A stretch of DNA of 64,000 nt from Schaalia vaccimaxillae DSM 15804 (GTDB taxonomy: Bacteria; Actinomycetota; Actinomycetes; Actinomycetales; Actinomycetaceae): assembly GCF_000420425.1 (NCBI RefSeq), contig NZ_ATUX01000008.1, positions 62,001 through 126,000 on the forward strand. Direction: 5' to 3'. Position numbers and translations under genes: made by a program. The notes beneath the pieces were generated by a model that had not been told where the DNA came from, did not search any database, and saw nothing but the letters and a program-made list of their open reading frames with translations. Of the stretch, positions 8,114 through 16,294 are shown one piece after another (the first letter of the stretch is position 1; each line of letters begins with the position of its first letter).

Positions 8114-8887
8114 TCAGAACTCCAAACGGACCCGACAACCGTCCAAGAACAACTCCACCTCAGCAACGATATTCGAACGAGCATCGCGAGCAATCGTCAA
8201 TATCCTCAAACAGGGATCCTTCTGCCCAACCCCCAGAACCTCGCACAATTCATCATCAGGGAGCACAGTCTGCACACTGCCTTCAAAAACCAAACCCCCA
8301 CCATCCCCGTCTAGTCGATACGACTCGGACAGAAGAACATCTGGTCCCTCACACAACAACCGACTATCAAAACTCTTGAACCGAGAAGCATCCCCACGCA
8401 GCACCTCAATACCGATGGGCCTCACCTCGCCTCGATCCCCATCTCCAGATCCGTCAATACCACGATCCCAATAAGTTCTAATGACACGCAAAACAAAGAC
8501 TTCTGGACCCAGATTAAAAAACTGCGCCTCCTGCGATTCAGCAGCCGTCACCGTCACCGACACAAGTCGCGAATGGAGATCGGGACTGACTCGCAGTCCC
8601 CCAACCCTCATCCCAGTATCCAGGGCTGATGAGGAATCAGACGCAACCTTCCTCGCACTAGCCTTCGGATCAACGACAAAAGTACCGCTGCCCGGCCGAG
8701 CCACCGTCAGCCCTTCATCCTTAAGCAACATCAACGCTCGCCGGACCGTCATCGGCGCCACATTAAAAGAAGAAGCCAGCTGCGCCTCGCTCTCCAAACG
8801 ATCACCCGGATTCATCTGAGAGATCCTGCGCACAAGCGCCTCGTAAACCTCTGAATACTTCGCCTTCATATGACAGACATTATGCAT
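8114..8887 (-). CDS. GntR-family regulator, HutC/UTRA type
   Basis: 257-residue transcription factor: winged helix at about residues 10-75 (ISQMNPGDRLESEAQLASSF then VAPMTVRRALMLLKDEGL and GSGTFVV), followed by a UTRA-like ligand-binding domain of ~160 residues. HutC-subfamily proteins usually sense a sugar derivative or amino acid metabolite and repress the genes next to them, here the hydrolase and sugar porter on the same strand. Two ATGs are possible (8887 and 8869); AGGG just before 8887 is a weak ribosome site. Confidence 0.85.
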   Translation of the reverse strand: MHNVCHMKAKYSEVYEALVRRISQMNPGDRLESEAQLASSFNVAPMTVRRALMLLKDEGLTVARPGSGTFVVDPKASARKVASDSSSALDTGMRVGGLRVSPDLHSRLVSVTVTAAESQEAQFFNLGPEVFVLRVIRTYWDRGIDGSGDGDRGEVRPIGIEVLRGDASRFKSFDSRLLCEGPDVLLSESYRLDGDGGGLVFEGSVQTVLPDDELCEVLGVGQKDPCLRILTIARDARSNIVAEVELFLDGCRVRLEF

Positions 8888-8982
8888 TGGCCCTGAAGAA
8901 CTAGCATCACAAAACCATCGCGGCAGACAAAATACTCCCCTTCAACACGACACAGAACCTGCAACAGAGTTCATACAACATG

Positions 8983-9012
8983 AAAAACCCCGGGGAGCTA
9001 GGCTCCTCGGGG
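8983..9012 (-). terminator. Rho-independent terminator of rpmG
   Basis: On the minus strand an 11-bp stem (arms 9012-9002 and 8998-8988, one G-U pair) with a 3-base loop is followed by TTTTT (8987-8983). It lies 20 bases past the rpmG stop. Confidence 0.9.
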
Positions 9013-9032
9013 AATTCGAGCGAAGTGCTGAA

Positions 9033-9203
9033 TCAGCGGGTCTCGCGGTGCGCAGTGGACTTGCGACAACGCGGGCAGAACTTCGCGAGCTCAAGACGAT
9101 CCGGCGTGTTACGACGGTTCTTCTTGGTGATGTAGTTGCGCTCCTTGCACTCCGAGCAGGCCAGAGTGATCTTGGGGCGAACGTCTGCAGACTTGCTAGC
9201 CAC
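9033..9203 (-). CDS. rpmG: 50S ribosomal protein L33
   Basis: 56-residue large-subunit protein bL33. The full family sequence is visible ([19 protein letters not shown] and [18 protein letters not shown]). It has both zinc-ribbon pairs, CSEC and CPRC, so this is the zinc-dependent C+ form. The start is GTG 9203, with GAGGG about 8 bases upstream; an open frame upstream runs into the tRNA-Met gene and is not coding. It lies directly downstream of tRNA-Met, an arrangement common for rpmG. Confidence 0.97.
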   Translation of the reverse strand: MASKSADVRPKITLACSECKERNYITKKNRRNTPDRLELAKFCPRCRKSTAHRETR

Positions 9204-9257
9204 GGTGTTTTCCCTCTTTTGCTGTTTGAGTAGTCGACTCTCGACCTGTCGTTTCGG

Positions 9258-9331
9258 TAGCGGGGGCGGGGCTCGAACCCGCGACCTCACGATTATGAGT
9301 CGTGCGCTCTGACCAGCTGAGCTACCCCGCC
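9258..9331 (-). tRNA. tRNA-Met (CAT), elongator type
   Basis: Cloverleaf readable on the minus strand: acceptor GGCGGGG with CCCCGCT (G1-U72 wobble), D arm GCTC AGCTGGTCA GAGC, anticodon loop CTCATAA giving CAT, T arm GCGGG TTCGAGC CCCGC, discriminator A at 9258. The 3' CCA is not encoded. First pair G-U and the D-loop sequence point to the elongator rather than initiator tRNA. Confidence 0.93.
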
Positions 9332-9360
9332 GCAGCGATTGCGGCCTGAGCCGCCACCGG

Positions 9361-9433
9361 AGCCCCGAAAGGGAATCGAACCCTTGACCTTCTCCTTACC
9401 ATGGAGACGCTCTGCCTACTGAGCTATCGGGGC
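9361..9433 (-). tRNA. tRNA-Thr (GGT)
   Basis: Acceptor GCCCCGA (9433-9427) pairs fully with TCGGGGC (9368-9362). Anticodon stem TCTCC/GGAGA with loop ATGGTAA gives GGT. T arm AAGGG TTCGATT CCCTT. CCA is not encoded. Confidence 0.94.
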
Positions 9434-9523
9434 AACGCCGGAAAGCCTAACCCAGTGAGCAATGCCGAAGCAATTTGCACAGCTGAGAAGAGACTCACAG
9501 CATTTCTCAACCAAGGTTGAGCG

Positions 9524-9605
9524 TGGCGGGAGAGGGATTCGAACCCCCGAAGCATTCCGCGTCTGATTTACAGTCAGATCCCTTTGGCCACTCGGGAATC
9601 CCGCC
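9524..9605 (-). tRNA. tRNA-Tyr (GTA), class II
   Basis: Acceptor GGCGGGA (9605-9599) pairs with TCCCGCC (9531-9525). Anticodon stem TCTGA/TCAGA with loop CTGTAAA gives GTA. The long variable arm (GCGGAATGCTTC region) is expected for bacterial tRNA-Tyr. T arm GGGGG TTCGAAT CCCTC. About 90 bases of non-coding spacer separate it from tRNA-Thr. Confidence 0.94.
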
Positions 9606-9804
9606 ATGCGCCGCTTTCACGGTGCCGTGGAAGAATAACAGAGCCGAAGCCCTCAATGCCAATTCGGCTGCCGCCTTAGAGGCCAAGACCACATTCACAG
9701 CCCCGGCTTCGACCTCGTCTGCAACAATGGCGACACCACCGCTTGCACGGGTGCCGCAACGGGAGCAAGGCCCTCGAGGCACCACCAGTACCGAAAGGAA
9801 AGCC

Positions 9805-10308
9805 ATGGCTGACTCCTCATTCGACATCGTTTCCAAGCTCGACCGCCAAGAGGTCGACAACGCCGTCAACCAGACCTCCAAAGAGATTGGCTCGCGCTAC
9901 GACTTCAAGGGCGTGGGCGCCTCAATCAAACTGTCCGGCGATGCCATCGAGATGGAAGCCAATTCTGAATCGCGCGTCATGGCGATCCTCGACGTGCTCC
10001 AGTCCAAGCTGATTCGCCGAGGCCTCTCCCTCAAGTGCCTGGACTACAAGGACCGCGAACCAAAGGCCTTCGGCAAGGTGTACCGCCTGGTGACGCCGCT
10101 GCGTGAAGGCATCGCCCAAGACGTTGCCAAGAAGATCGCCAAGCTCATTCGCGACGAAGGCCCCAAGGGCGTCAAAGCTCAGATCCAAGGCGACGAGCTG
10201 CGCGTGTCTTCCAAGAGCCGCGACGATCTGCAGGCCGTCATCGCCCTACTCAAGGGCCCCGAGGGCGACAAACTGGACGTGGCCCTACAGTTCGTCAACT
10301 ACCGCTGA
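9805..10308 (+). CDS. YajQ-family nucleotide-binding protein
   Basis: 167-residue cytosolic protein of the UPF0234/YajQ family, known for binding nucleotides or cyclic di-GMP in some bacteria. It opens with the family hallmark [18 protein letters not shown], then SRYDFKG and [19 protein letters not shown], and ends [11 protein letters not shown]. Length is normal. AAAGGA lies 5 bases before ATG 9805; the open frame upstream passes through tRNA-Tyr and is not used. No partner gene is nearby, and its cellular role here is unknown. Confidence 0.93.
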   Translation: MADSSFDIVSKLDRQEVDNAVNQTSKEIGSRYDFKGVGASIKLSGDAIEMEANSESRVMAILDVLQSKLIRRGLSLKCLDYKDREPKAFGKVYRLVTPLREGIAQDVAKKIAKLIRDEGPKGVKAQIQGDELRVSSKSRDDLQAVIALLKGPEGDKLDVALQFVNYR

Positions 10309-10324
10309 CCCGGCGTTTCTCTCC

Positions 10325-10404
10325 CCTCGCCGAGAGCAGACTTTATGGTCAAAAATCAATGATTTTCGGTCCGAAAACGACCATAAGGTCTGCTCTCGGC
10401 GAGG
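10325..10404. repeat. 80-bp inverted-repeat element with two inner palindromes
   Basis: Outer arms 10325-10350 and 10379-10404 are 26 bases each and match at 25. The 28-base centre contains two smaller overlapping palindromes: AAAATCA-A-TGATTTT and TTTTCGG-T-CCGAAAA. It lies between the convergent YajQ-family and htpX genes. It may serve as a bidirectional terminator or be a small dispersed repeat; there is no second copy in this window. Confidence 0.8.
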
Positions 10405-10454
10405 CCGCGGGGCCACGGGCGGCAAGTGGGCCGAGTGCAGCGAAAAAGCCCCCG

Positions 10455-11330
10455 TCAGTAGCCTGCCATCTGCTCGAGGCGGGCGATGCGCTCCTCCATA
10501 GGCGGGTGAGTTGAGAAGAGCTTTCGCATCCCCTTGCCCCTAAACGGGTTCGCAATCATCAACGCCGCAACATTCTCCGTCTCAGGAGTCTGCTGCAAAG
10601 GCACATGATCCGTCGTCTTCTCCAGTTTGCGCAACGCGGACGCCAACGCGAGCGGATCCTGGGTCAACGTGGCGCCGTCCTCGTCAGCATCGAATTCGCG
10701 AGTGCGCGACAAAGAGAACTGGATGAGCGTCGTCACAATCGGCGCCAGCAGCGAAATAGCGATCGTCGCAAAAATCCCGACCCCACCATTTTCCCTGCGC
10801 GACCCGCCACCAAAGAACATCAGGAACTGGGCCACCGACGTGATGACGCCGGCCATGGCGGCCGCAATCGACGAGGTCAAAATGTCACGGTTATAAACGT
10901 GCATCAGTTCATGGCCGAGGACGGCCCGAAGTTCCCGCTCTCCCAGGATCGCCAGAATGCCTTCCGTAAAGCACACGGCGGCGTTTTGCGGATTGCGGCC
11001 GGTGGCGAAAGCATTAGGCGTCTGAGTCGGAGAAATCCAGATAGTTGGCATCGGCTGGTTCGCGCGTTCCGCTAACTCACGAACCATCGCATACAGATCA
11101 GGCCGTTCCTGCTCAGTCACCTGGTAGGCGTTCATCGAACGCAACGCAATCTTCGTTGAATTCCAATAGGAATAGGCGGTTTGAATCAGGCCAATCCCAG
11201 CGAAAATCCAGATCCAATAAGACCTACCGGTCCCGCCAGCAATCAAAGCGCCGATGGCCAGCAAAAGCACCCACATTCCGCCGAGCAACACGGCCGTCTT
11301 TAAGCCGTTGTGGTAATTGCGATGCGTCAT
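10455..11330 (-). CDS. htpX: HtpX-type membrane zinc metalloprotease (M48)
   Basis: 291-residue integral membrane protease that removes damaged membrane proteins. The start matches the family (NGLKTAVLLGGMWVLLLAIG). Two N-terminal helices precede the active site HELMH at about residues 140-144 (VLGHELMHVYNRD), followed by two more helices and the third zinc ligand Glu in REFDADEDGA. No Shine-Dalgarno is visible before ATG 11330; instead a -10-like TAGAAT (11342-11337) ends 6 bases upstream, which suggests a leaderless message. Confidence 0.93.
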   Translation of the reverse strand: MTHRNYHNGLKTAVLLGGMWVLLLAIGALIAGGTGRSYWIWIFAGIGLIQTAYSYWNSTKIALRSMNAYQVTEQERPDLYAMVRELAERANQPMPTIWISPTQTPNAFATGRNPQNAAVCFTEGILAILGERELRAVLGHELMHVYNRDILTSSIAAAMAGVITSVAQFLMFFGGGSRRENGGVGIFATIAISLLAPIVTTLIQFSLSRTREFDADEDGATLTQDPLALASALRKLEKTTDHVPLQQTPETENVAALMIANPFRGKGMRKLFSTHPPMEERIARLEQMAGY

Positions 11331-11402
11331 GAGGCGATTCTATGGACAAACACTGGATGCTTCCTGATAGCAACCACTGCCTCCACAAATCCCCTGAAAA
11401 CC

Positions 11403-12521
11403 TCACGAGCCCAGCAACTCAGACAAGTCAGCGACAGGAATCTCCAAAGCCTCACCAACACCCGCTGTGTACAAATGCCCCGCATGAGTCGACAGACCAC
11501 GGCCCAAGTCTCGGCGAGACGAACACGCCGGCTGCCAGCCCTCGTTCGCCAGGGCCAACGCGTAAGGCAAGGTTGCATTCGTCAACGCATAGGTCGAGGT
11601 GTGCGGCACAGCGCCAGGCATATTGCCCACGCAATAAAAGACCTTCCCGTCGACCTCGTACGTCGGCTCAGAATGAGTCGTCACCTTCGAATCCTCAAAA
11701 CACCCGCCCTGATCGATCGCAATATCAACCAGCACCGAGCCAGGCCTCATTGTCCTGACCATCTCATGAGTCACGAGGCGCGGCGTCCTCGCCCCAGGCA
11801 CCAGAACCGCACCGATCACCAGGTCCGCGTCCTCGCATGCCTGAGCGATATCAAGTTCGGTAGAAAAACGAGTCTTGATCGTCGCACCAAAACCCTCGTC
11901 GAGCTGGCGCAGACGCTGCGGATTGATATCCATGATCGTCACGTCCGCGCCCATTCCTGCGGCGACGCGCGCTGCATTCAGGCCCGCCACGCCGCCACCC
12001 AAGACGAGCACATTTGCGCGGCGTACACCGGCAGCTCCACCAAGCAGAACCCCCGACCCGCCGTGAGGCTTGAGCAAACAATCAGCACCCACCTGCGTCG
12101 ATAGGCGACCAGCGATCTCAGACATCGGCGCAAGAAGAGGAAGCGCGCCCGAGTCAGAAGCCACAGTTTCGTAGGCAATTGACGTCGTTCCCGCAGCTAG
12201 CAGAGCCTCCGTCAGCTCGCGGTCAGCAGCCAAATGCAAGTAGGTGAAAAGCAGCAGGTCCTCACGCAGAAAACCGTATTCGCTGGGAATGGGTTCCTTG
12301 ACTTTGACGACCATCTGTGCACCGGCCCAAACCTCGGCCGCGTCGTCGCACAAGTGCGCGCCCGCATCCGCATACGCGTCATTAGGGATGCCCGCACCCA
12401 GTCCCGCGCCTGTCTGAACAGTGACCTCGTGGCCAGCACCCACGAGGGCGTGCACGCCTGCGGGCGTCATGCCGACTCGGAATTCATTGTCCTTAACCTC
12501 TGTGGGGATTCCAACGCGCAT
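11403..12521 (-). CDS. ald: Alanine dehydrogenase
   Basis: 372-residue NAD-dependent enzyme interconverting L-alanine and pyruvate plus ammonia in the cytosol. N-terminal substrate domain: [20 protein letters not shown], then [20 protein letters not shown] with the catalytic lysine, and THLHLA-like [13 protein letters not shown]. The central NAD fold has the glycine-rich [20 protein letters not shown], and the catalytic Asp/Asn region is [23 protein letters not shown] 12521 is chosen because GGAG lies 6 bases before it; ATG 12533 has no usable ribosome site. Confidence 0.95.
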   Translation of the reverse strand: MRVGIPTEVKDNEFRVGMTPAGVHALVGAGHEVTVQTGAGLGAGIPNDAYADAGAHLCDDAAEVWAGAQMVVKVKEPIPSEYGFLREDLLLFTYLHLAADRELTEALLAAGTTSIAYETVASDSGALPLLAPMSEIAGRLSTQVGADCLLKPHGGSGVLLGGAAGVRRANVLVLGGGVAGLNAARVAAGMGADVTIMDINPQRLRQLDEGFGATIKTRFSTELDIAQACEDADLVIGAVLVPGARTPRLVTHEMVRTMRPGSVLVDIAIDQGGCFEDSKVTTHSEPTYEVDGKVFYCVGNMPGAVPHTSTYALTNATLPYALALANEGWQPACSSRRDLGRGLSTHAGHLYTAGVGEALEIPVADLSELLGS

Positions 12522-12713
12522 GGGCAACTCCATTCCTCGGCTTCGTCGGCGTTTAGGCTTGGTCGGTGTTTCTGTCAGTAACTTGCGTTCACCGTAGCGT
12601 GATCGGCGGGTTCGCGTCGGCTATTCACGCTCCCAGTTAGAGCGGGTCTGCGGGTCGCGCCCGTTGTCTCACGGGTGCGGGCGTGTGTCTAGGACCGAGG
12701 CCGGCCCGTGATG

Positions 12714-14303
12714 TCATGCCCTTCGGCCAGGCCCTGTGAAGTCATCGAAACGTTCCGGGGCACTGGGCACTCCCATCTCGCCCATGTCGCCAATGAGGTC
12801 TCGGCTATGCGCAGACCTAGTGTCGGCACCGGCGCCGGCCTCGACTTTGCCCTCATCTCCGAGCGCGCCCGCACCCTCGCCCACACCTGCTGCGATGTTG
12901 CCGCGCGAAATGTCGGTCATTGCTCGGCGCGACACCACTTTGACGCGCTCGCGGGCTCGCTTCTCGCCGCCGGTGACCTCGACCTCGCCGAAAGCCTCGC
13001 CCAAAGCCTTCTCGTACTCGTCGAGCAGCTCCCAACCTTCCCAGGTGGTGTATTCGACTCCGCGTTCGTCCAGCAAAGCAACCATGGCCTCGTGGCCAAC
13101 CTGGTCGGTGGCTGCATGCAGGCGCCCAGCCTGCGCGTCCTCGACCAGGTGAGCGATGGTTTGCTGCGCATCGGACTTTGTCGAACCAATGAGCCCAACC
13201 GGCCCGCGTTTAATCCAGCCGGTGGCGTACACGCCCGGGAGCGCCTGGGACTCATCCACGCCAGCTTCAGGCACAACGCGGCCCTCAACGTTGGGGACAA
13301 CCCCGCGCACAGGGTCGAAAGGCAGGCCCGGGATCGGCGAGGAATAGTAGCCAACTGCCCGGTAAACGGCCTGCACCGGCCATGTCGTCATCACGCCCGT
13401 GCCGCGTACGGAACCGTCGCCAGTTAATTCGGTACGTTCTGTGCGCAGAGCTTTGACGTGCCCGTCCTCGTCGGCCACGATTTCGACAGGCGACTGGAAC
13501 AGGTGGATGTGGATGCGGCGTGACGCCTTGTGGTCTTCGGCGTCCCGCATCGCGTAATTCGTCAGCGTTTTGACAACCTGGCGCTGCTGGTTGGATGCAC
13601 GCAGGGCTTCTTCGGAGCCTTCGTCGAAGTCAAAGTCTTCTTCGGACACGATGATGTCCACGTCCGGCACATGCCCAAGTTCTCGCAGCTCAAGGGGGGT
13701 GAACTTGACCTGGGCGGGGCCTCGGCGGCCAAAAACGTGGACGTCGGTGACGCGGTTGGCGGCTAGGCCTTCGGCAACGTTGGCGGGGATTTCGGTGACC
13801 ATCATGTCTTCGACGTGTTTGGCCAGGACGCGCGAAACGTCGAGGGCGACGTTTCCGACTCCGATCACTGCCACCTCTTGGGCGTTAAGTGGCCAGGTGC
13901 GCGGATAGTCGGGGTTACCGTCGTACCAGGAGACAAAGTCGGCAGCTCCGTAGGATTCGGGCAAGTCGATGCCCGGAATGTTGAGGGGGGCGTCTCGGTC
14001 GGCGCCGGTGGCGATGACGATGGCATCGTAGTGGTCGCGCAGGTCGTCGATGGTGATGTCGCGGCCAACTTCGACGTTTCCGAGCAATCGGATGTCGCCT
14101 CGTTGGAGGATTCGGTAGAGGGCAACGATGATCTGTTTGATGCGCGGGTGGTCGGGGGCGACGCCGTAGCGCACGAGCCCGTAGGGGGCGGGGAGGCGTT
14201 CATACAGGTCGATGGTCACATCGAGTCCGGACTTGGACAGAATGTCCGAAGCGTAGATGCCGGCGGGTCCGGCGCCGATGACTGCGACGTTGACGGGGGC
14301 CAA
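12714..14303 (-). CDS. fprA: Ferredoxin/flavodoxin--NADP+ reductase, FprA type
   Basis: 529-residue FAD enzyme of the adrenodoxin-reductase family that moves electrons between NADPH and ferredoxin. FAD motif GAGPAGIYASDIL near the N-terminus, then YERLPAPYGLVRYGVAPDHP. The NADP motif is VIGVGNVALDVSRVL, and the second FAD contact is in YATGWIKRGPVGLIGSTK. I chose TTG 14303 because AGGAG lies 7 bases upstream and it leaves the expected 8 residues before the FAD motif. After the usual family end (about residue 460) there is an extra ~65-residue Gly/Ala/Glu-rich tail with no recognisable fold. Likely a single-gene unit. Confidence 0.92.
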   Translation of the reverse strand: MAPVNVAVIGAGPAGIYASDILSKSGLDVTIDLYERLPAPYGLVRYGVAPDHPRIKQIIVALYRILQRGDIRLLGNVEVGRDITIDDLRDHYDAIVIATGADRDAPLNIPGIDLPESYGAADFVSWYDGNPDYPRTWPLNAQEVAVIGVGNVALDVSRVLAKHVEDMMVTEIPANVAEGLAANRVTDVHVFGRRGPAQVKFTPLELRELGHVPDVDIIVSEEDFDFDEGSEEALRASNQQRQVVKTLTNYAMRDAEDHKASRRIHIHLFQSPVEIVADEDGHVKALRTERTELTGDGSVRGTGVMTTWPVQAVYRAVGYYSSPIPGLPFDPVRGVVPNVEGRVVPEAGVDESQALPGVYATGWIKRGPVGLIGSTKSDAQQTIAHLVEDAQAGRLHAATDQVGHEAMVALLDERGVEYTTWEGWELLDEYEKALGEAFGEVEVTGGEKRARERVKVVSRRAMTDISRGNIAAGVGEGAGALGDEGKVEAGAGADTRSAHSRDLIGDMGEMGVPSAPERFDDFTGPGRRA

Positions 14304-14561
14304 CCTGGTTCTCCTCAATTTGTGGTGCCGGTTCGGTGCCGGCGAGCGTTCCTCGATGGTCGAGGGCGCAAGTAGTTGCGCGCGTTCCACAGTCTACCGA
14401 CCTGAAGCAAGGTCAGCCTCATTCGTTTTGTCGAGGGCGAGGCGGGCAGCTCGAGGATGCGGCAGCCCATGACAGCCATAGTGTGTGTCGGGACGGCCCA
14501 GTTGAGTTTTAAGGCGATTGACCCAGCAAATCGATGAGCGGGCGGGTTCTGCAACGGGCGA

Positions 14562-14654
14562 GGTGCTGGGCCGGTGGGGGCAGGGCATGGTCAGGCTTCG
14601 AACCGATTCGCAAAGCGAATCGATGAGCGGGCGGGCCGCTACCGGTCCAACACC
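14562..14654. repeat. Hairpin repeat element, copy 1 (93 bp)
   Basis: Ends are inverted (GGTGCTGGGCCGGT and ACCGGTCCAACACC). The core has the palindrome CGATTCGC-AAA-GCGAATCG. Copy 2 at 20190-20282 differs at 9 of 93 positions. In this copy the outer stem keeps two G-U wobbles and has two mismatches. A 22-bp repeat array starts 9 bases to the right, as at copy 2. Confidence 0.85.
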
Positions 14655-14662
14655 AGCAACTT

Positions 14663-14700
14663 GGGCGTCCCTCGCGGAAGTTTTGGGCGTCCTTCGCGGG
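14663..14700 (-). repeat. 22-bp intergenic repeat array A (two units)
   Basis: Units begin at 14663 and 14685, each starting GGGCGTCC(C/T)TCGCGG and the first ending AAGTTTT, exactly 22 bases apart. A purine tract of GGGGAAG repeats (14698-14724) reaches to the aztA stop. Read on the minus strand, this is the 3' flank of aztA: stop, pyrimidine tract, then CGCGAAGGACGCCC-type units. Confidence 0.85.
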
Positions 14701-14729
14701 GAAGGGGAAGGGGAAGGAAGGAGACTGAG

Positions 14730-15374
14730 TCAGACGGTGGGGACCACGTGGCCGGAGTGCAGGGTAATGATCCTATCGGCGAACTCACGGGCCACAGGGT
14801 CGTGCGAGGCGATGATGACAATGGCCCCAGCCTCAGCCTGTTCCCGAGCAACCCTGTGAATAATCTCCGTCGATTCTATGTCGGCGGCCGCAGTTGGCTC
14901 ATCCATCAAGAGCAGCGGAGCTTTGCGAGTCAACGCTTGCGCGACGAGGACCCTCTGACACTGGCCACCAGAAGTTTCAGAGAGCTGGCGGTCAGCCAGA
15001 TCAGATACCCCAACAGACTCCATGGCCCAGTCCACGGCAGCACGGTCTTCAGCGGTGAGCCTGCCCAGGATGCCTCGCTTGGGCCAGCGCCCCATTTCAA
15101 CAGTGGCCCGCACCGTCAATGGCAGTCGATCTGCGCTCGGCGGCCTTTGTGGAACCAGCGCAACATCGGCGGGCAGGCCGATGATTTCTCCACCGTCACG
15201 GTCTAAGACACCCGCCAAGGCCAGCAACAACGTCGACTTTCCCGAGCCATTACCTCCGCACACCAGTGTGACCTCACCCGCATTAAACGCGAGGTCAACG
15301 CCGTCGAGGGCTTTGACTTCTCCTCGAATTACGGTGAAATCTCGGACCTCAACAGTGCCGTGCGTTTCATTCAT
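14730..15374 (-). CDS. aztA: Zinc/manganese-type ABC transporter ATPase (AztA-like)
   Basis: 214-residue cytosolic ATPase of a metal importer. Walker A GGNGSGKST, signature SETSGGQCQRV (TSGGQ instead of the common LSGGQ), Walker B LLLMDEP and the switch histidine in IIASHD are all present. It is divergent from the matching permease gene. Two starts are possible; ATG 15374 is preferred because a -10-like TATGGT (15387-15382) ends 7 bases before it, as for other leaderless genes here, and the next ATG (15386) lies inside that box. Short for an ABC ATPase but normal for this family. Confidence 0.88.
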   Translation of the reverse strand: MNETHGTVEVRDFTVIRGEVKALDGVDLAFNAGEVTLVCGGNGSGKSTLLLALAGVLDRDGGEIIGLPADVALVPQRPPSADRLPLTVRATVEMGRWPKRGILGRLTAEDRAAVDWAMESVGVSDLADRQLSETSGGQCQRVLVAQALTRKAPLLLMDEPTAAADIESTEIIHRVAREQAEAGAIVIIASHDPVAREFADRIITLHSGHVVPTV

Positions 15375-15381
15375 GGGAGAA

Positions 15382-15422
15382 ACCATACATTAATTGGTAA
15401 TGCGAACGGTTTTCGTTATGCT
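15382..15422. promoter_or_regulatory. Divergent promoter region of aztA and aztB with a palindrome
   Basis: Rightwards, TTGGTA (15394-15399), 17 bases, TATGCT (15417-15422), then GTG 15429 six bases on. Leftwards, TATGGT (15387-15382) and ATG 15374 seven bases on. Both messages would be leaderless. Between the boxes an imperfect inverted repeat centred near 15408 (CGAAC-GG-TTTTCG inside TAATGCG...CGTTATG) could bind a metal-responsive repressor such as Zur. The boxes are clear; the repressor identity is inferred from the zinc-uptake genes. Confidence 0.6.
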
Positions 15423-15428
15423 CGAAAT

Positions 15429-16274
15429 GTGTCCTTCATATTCGACCCTCTCCAGGCCGGCTTCTTTACGAACGCGCTAATAGGTGGCATACTCGCCACC
15501 TGGATCTGCGCTATCGCCGGCACCTGGGTCGTCGTCAGGGGCATGGCCTTCCTCGGCGAAGCCATCTCCCACGGGATGCTCCCCGGCGTTGCCCTGGCAA
15601 CCCTGGCCGGCTGGTCACCACTTTTAGGCGCAGGCGTCTCCGCCCTCGTCATGGCTGCTGGAATCGGATGGCTCGGCAAACGCACCCGCCTGTCACAAGA
15701 CACCACCATTGGCATCGCATTCGTCATCATGCTCTCCCTGGGCGTCATCATCGTCTCCCGATCAAAGTCATTCGCCACCGACCTGACAGCCATTCTTTTC
15801 GGTGACATCCTGGCCGTCACCACCCCCGAACTGCTCGTCCTCGTCGCCGCCCTAGTGATCACGATCATTCTGGGCACCACCCTGGCCCGCCCCCTCAAAG
15901 CCCTCGCGCTCGACGAAAACCTTGCTCAAACACTCGGCATGAAACCGCGACTGGCCACATTCGCATTAACCATCATGGTGACGCTGGCTGTCGTAGCTTC
16001 CTACCGGGCCGTCGGCTCTCTGCTGGTCGTTGCCCTGCTCATTGCTCCCCCAGCAACCGCATCCCTTTGGGCTAAATCAGTTCTCTCAGCAACGCTGTGG
16101 GCGGCGGTCATCGGCACGGGCAGCGTCATCATCGGCATGTATATCTCGTGGTACGGATCCACTGCTGCTGGAGCCACCATTGCCACCGTTGCTGGCTCTG
16201 TGTTCCTTGTTGCCGCAGCCACTGCGCCAGCAATGCGTCGCCTCCGCCATCACCGCAAACCTGCAACTGTCTGA
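15429..16274 (+). CDS. aztB: Zinc/manganese-type ABC transporter permease (AztB-like)
   Basis: 281-residue integral membrane protein of the ABC-3 family with about 8-9 helices. It contains the family text WVVVRGMAFLGEAISHGMLP near residues 35-55 and AVGSLLVVALLIAPPATA. It forms the channel for a metal ion delivered by the binding lipoprotein encoded two genes downstream. GTG 15429 is chosen because a good promoter ends 6 bases before it; the frame is open further left but lies in the promoter. First of a four-gene plus-strand run. Confidence 0.9.
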   Translation: MSFIFDPLQAGFFTNALIGGILATWICAIAGTWVVVRGMAFLGEAISHGMLPGVALATLAGWSPLLGAGVSALVMAAGIGWLGKRTRLSQDTTIGIAFVIMLSLGVIIVSRSKSFATDLTAILFGDILAVTTPELLVLVAALVITIILGTTLARPLKALALDENLAQTLGMKPRLATFALTIMVTLAVVASYRAVGSLLVVALLIAPPATASLWAKSVLSATLWAAVIGTGSVIIGMYISWYGSTAAGATIATVAGSVFLVAAATAPAMRRLRHHRKPATV

Positions 16275-16294
16275 TACACAATCGAAAGGCAACC

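Larger units (their letters stand above)
14304..14729. other. Non-coding interval with repeat elements
   Basis: 426 bases between fprA and aztA, both on the minus strand. Open frames here are short and look like no protein family. The interval holds a 93-bp hairpin repeat, a partial copy of its core at 14526-14547 (GCAAATCGATGAGCGGGCGGG, 20 of 21 matching the full copy at 14617 onward), a 22-bp repeat array and a purine-rich tract. TAGACT on the minus strand near 14395 could be the fprA -10 box; no matching -35 is clear. Confidence 0.7.

Noticed and set aside
9517-9804. 96-codon N-terminal extension of the YajQ-family protein
   Set aside because: It reads through tRNA-Tyr; ATG 9805 has a good ribosome site and the family start.
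14315-14588. Short minus-strand open frames of 64 and 79 codons between fprA and aztA
   Set aside because: They overlap the repeat elements and read as Pro/Arg/His-rich text without a ribosome site.
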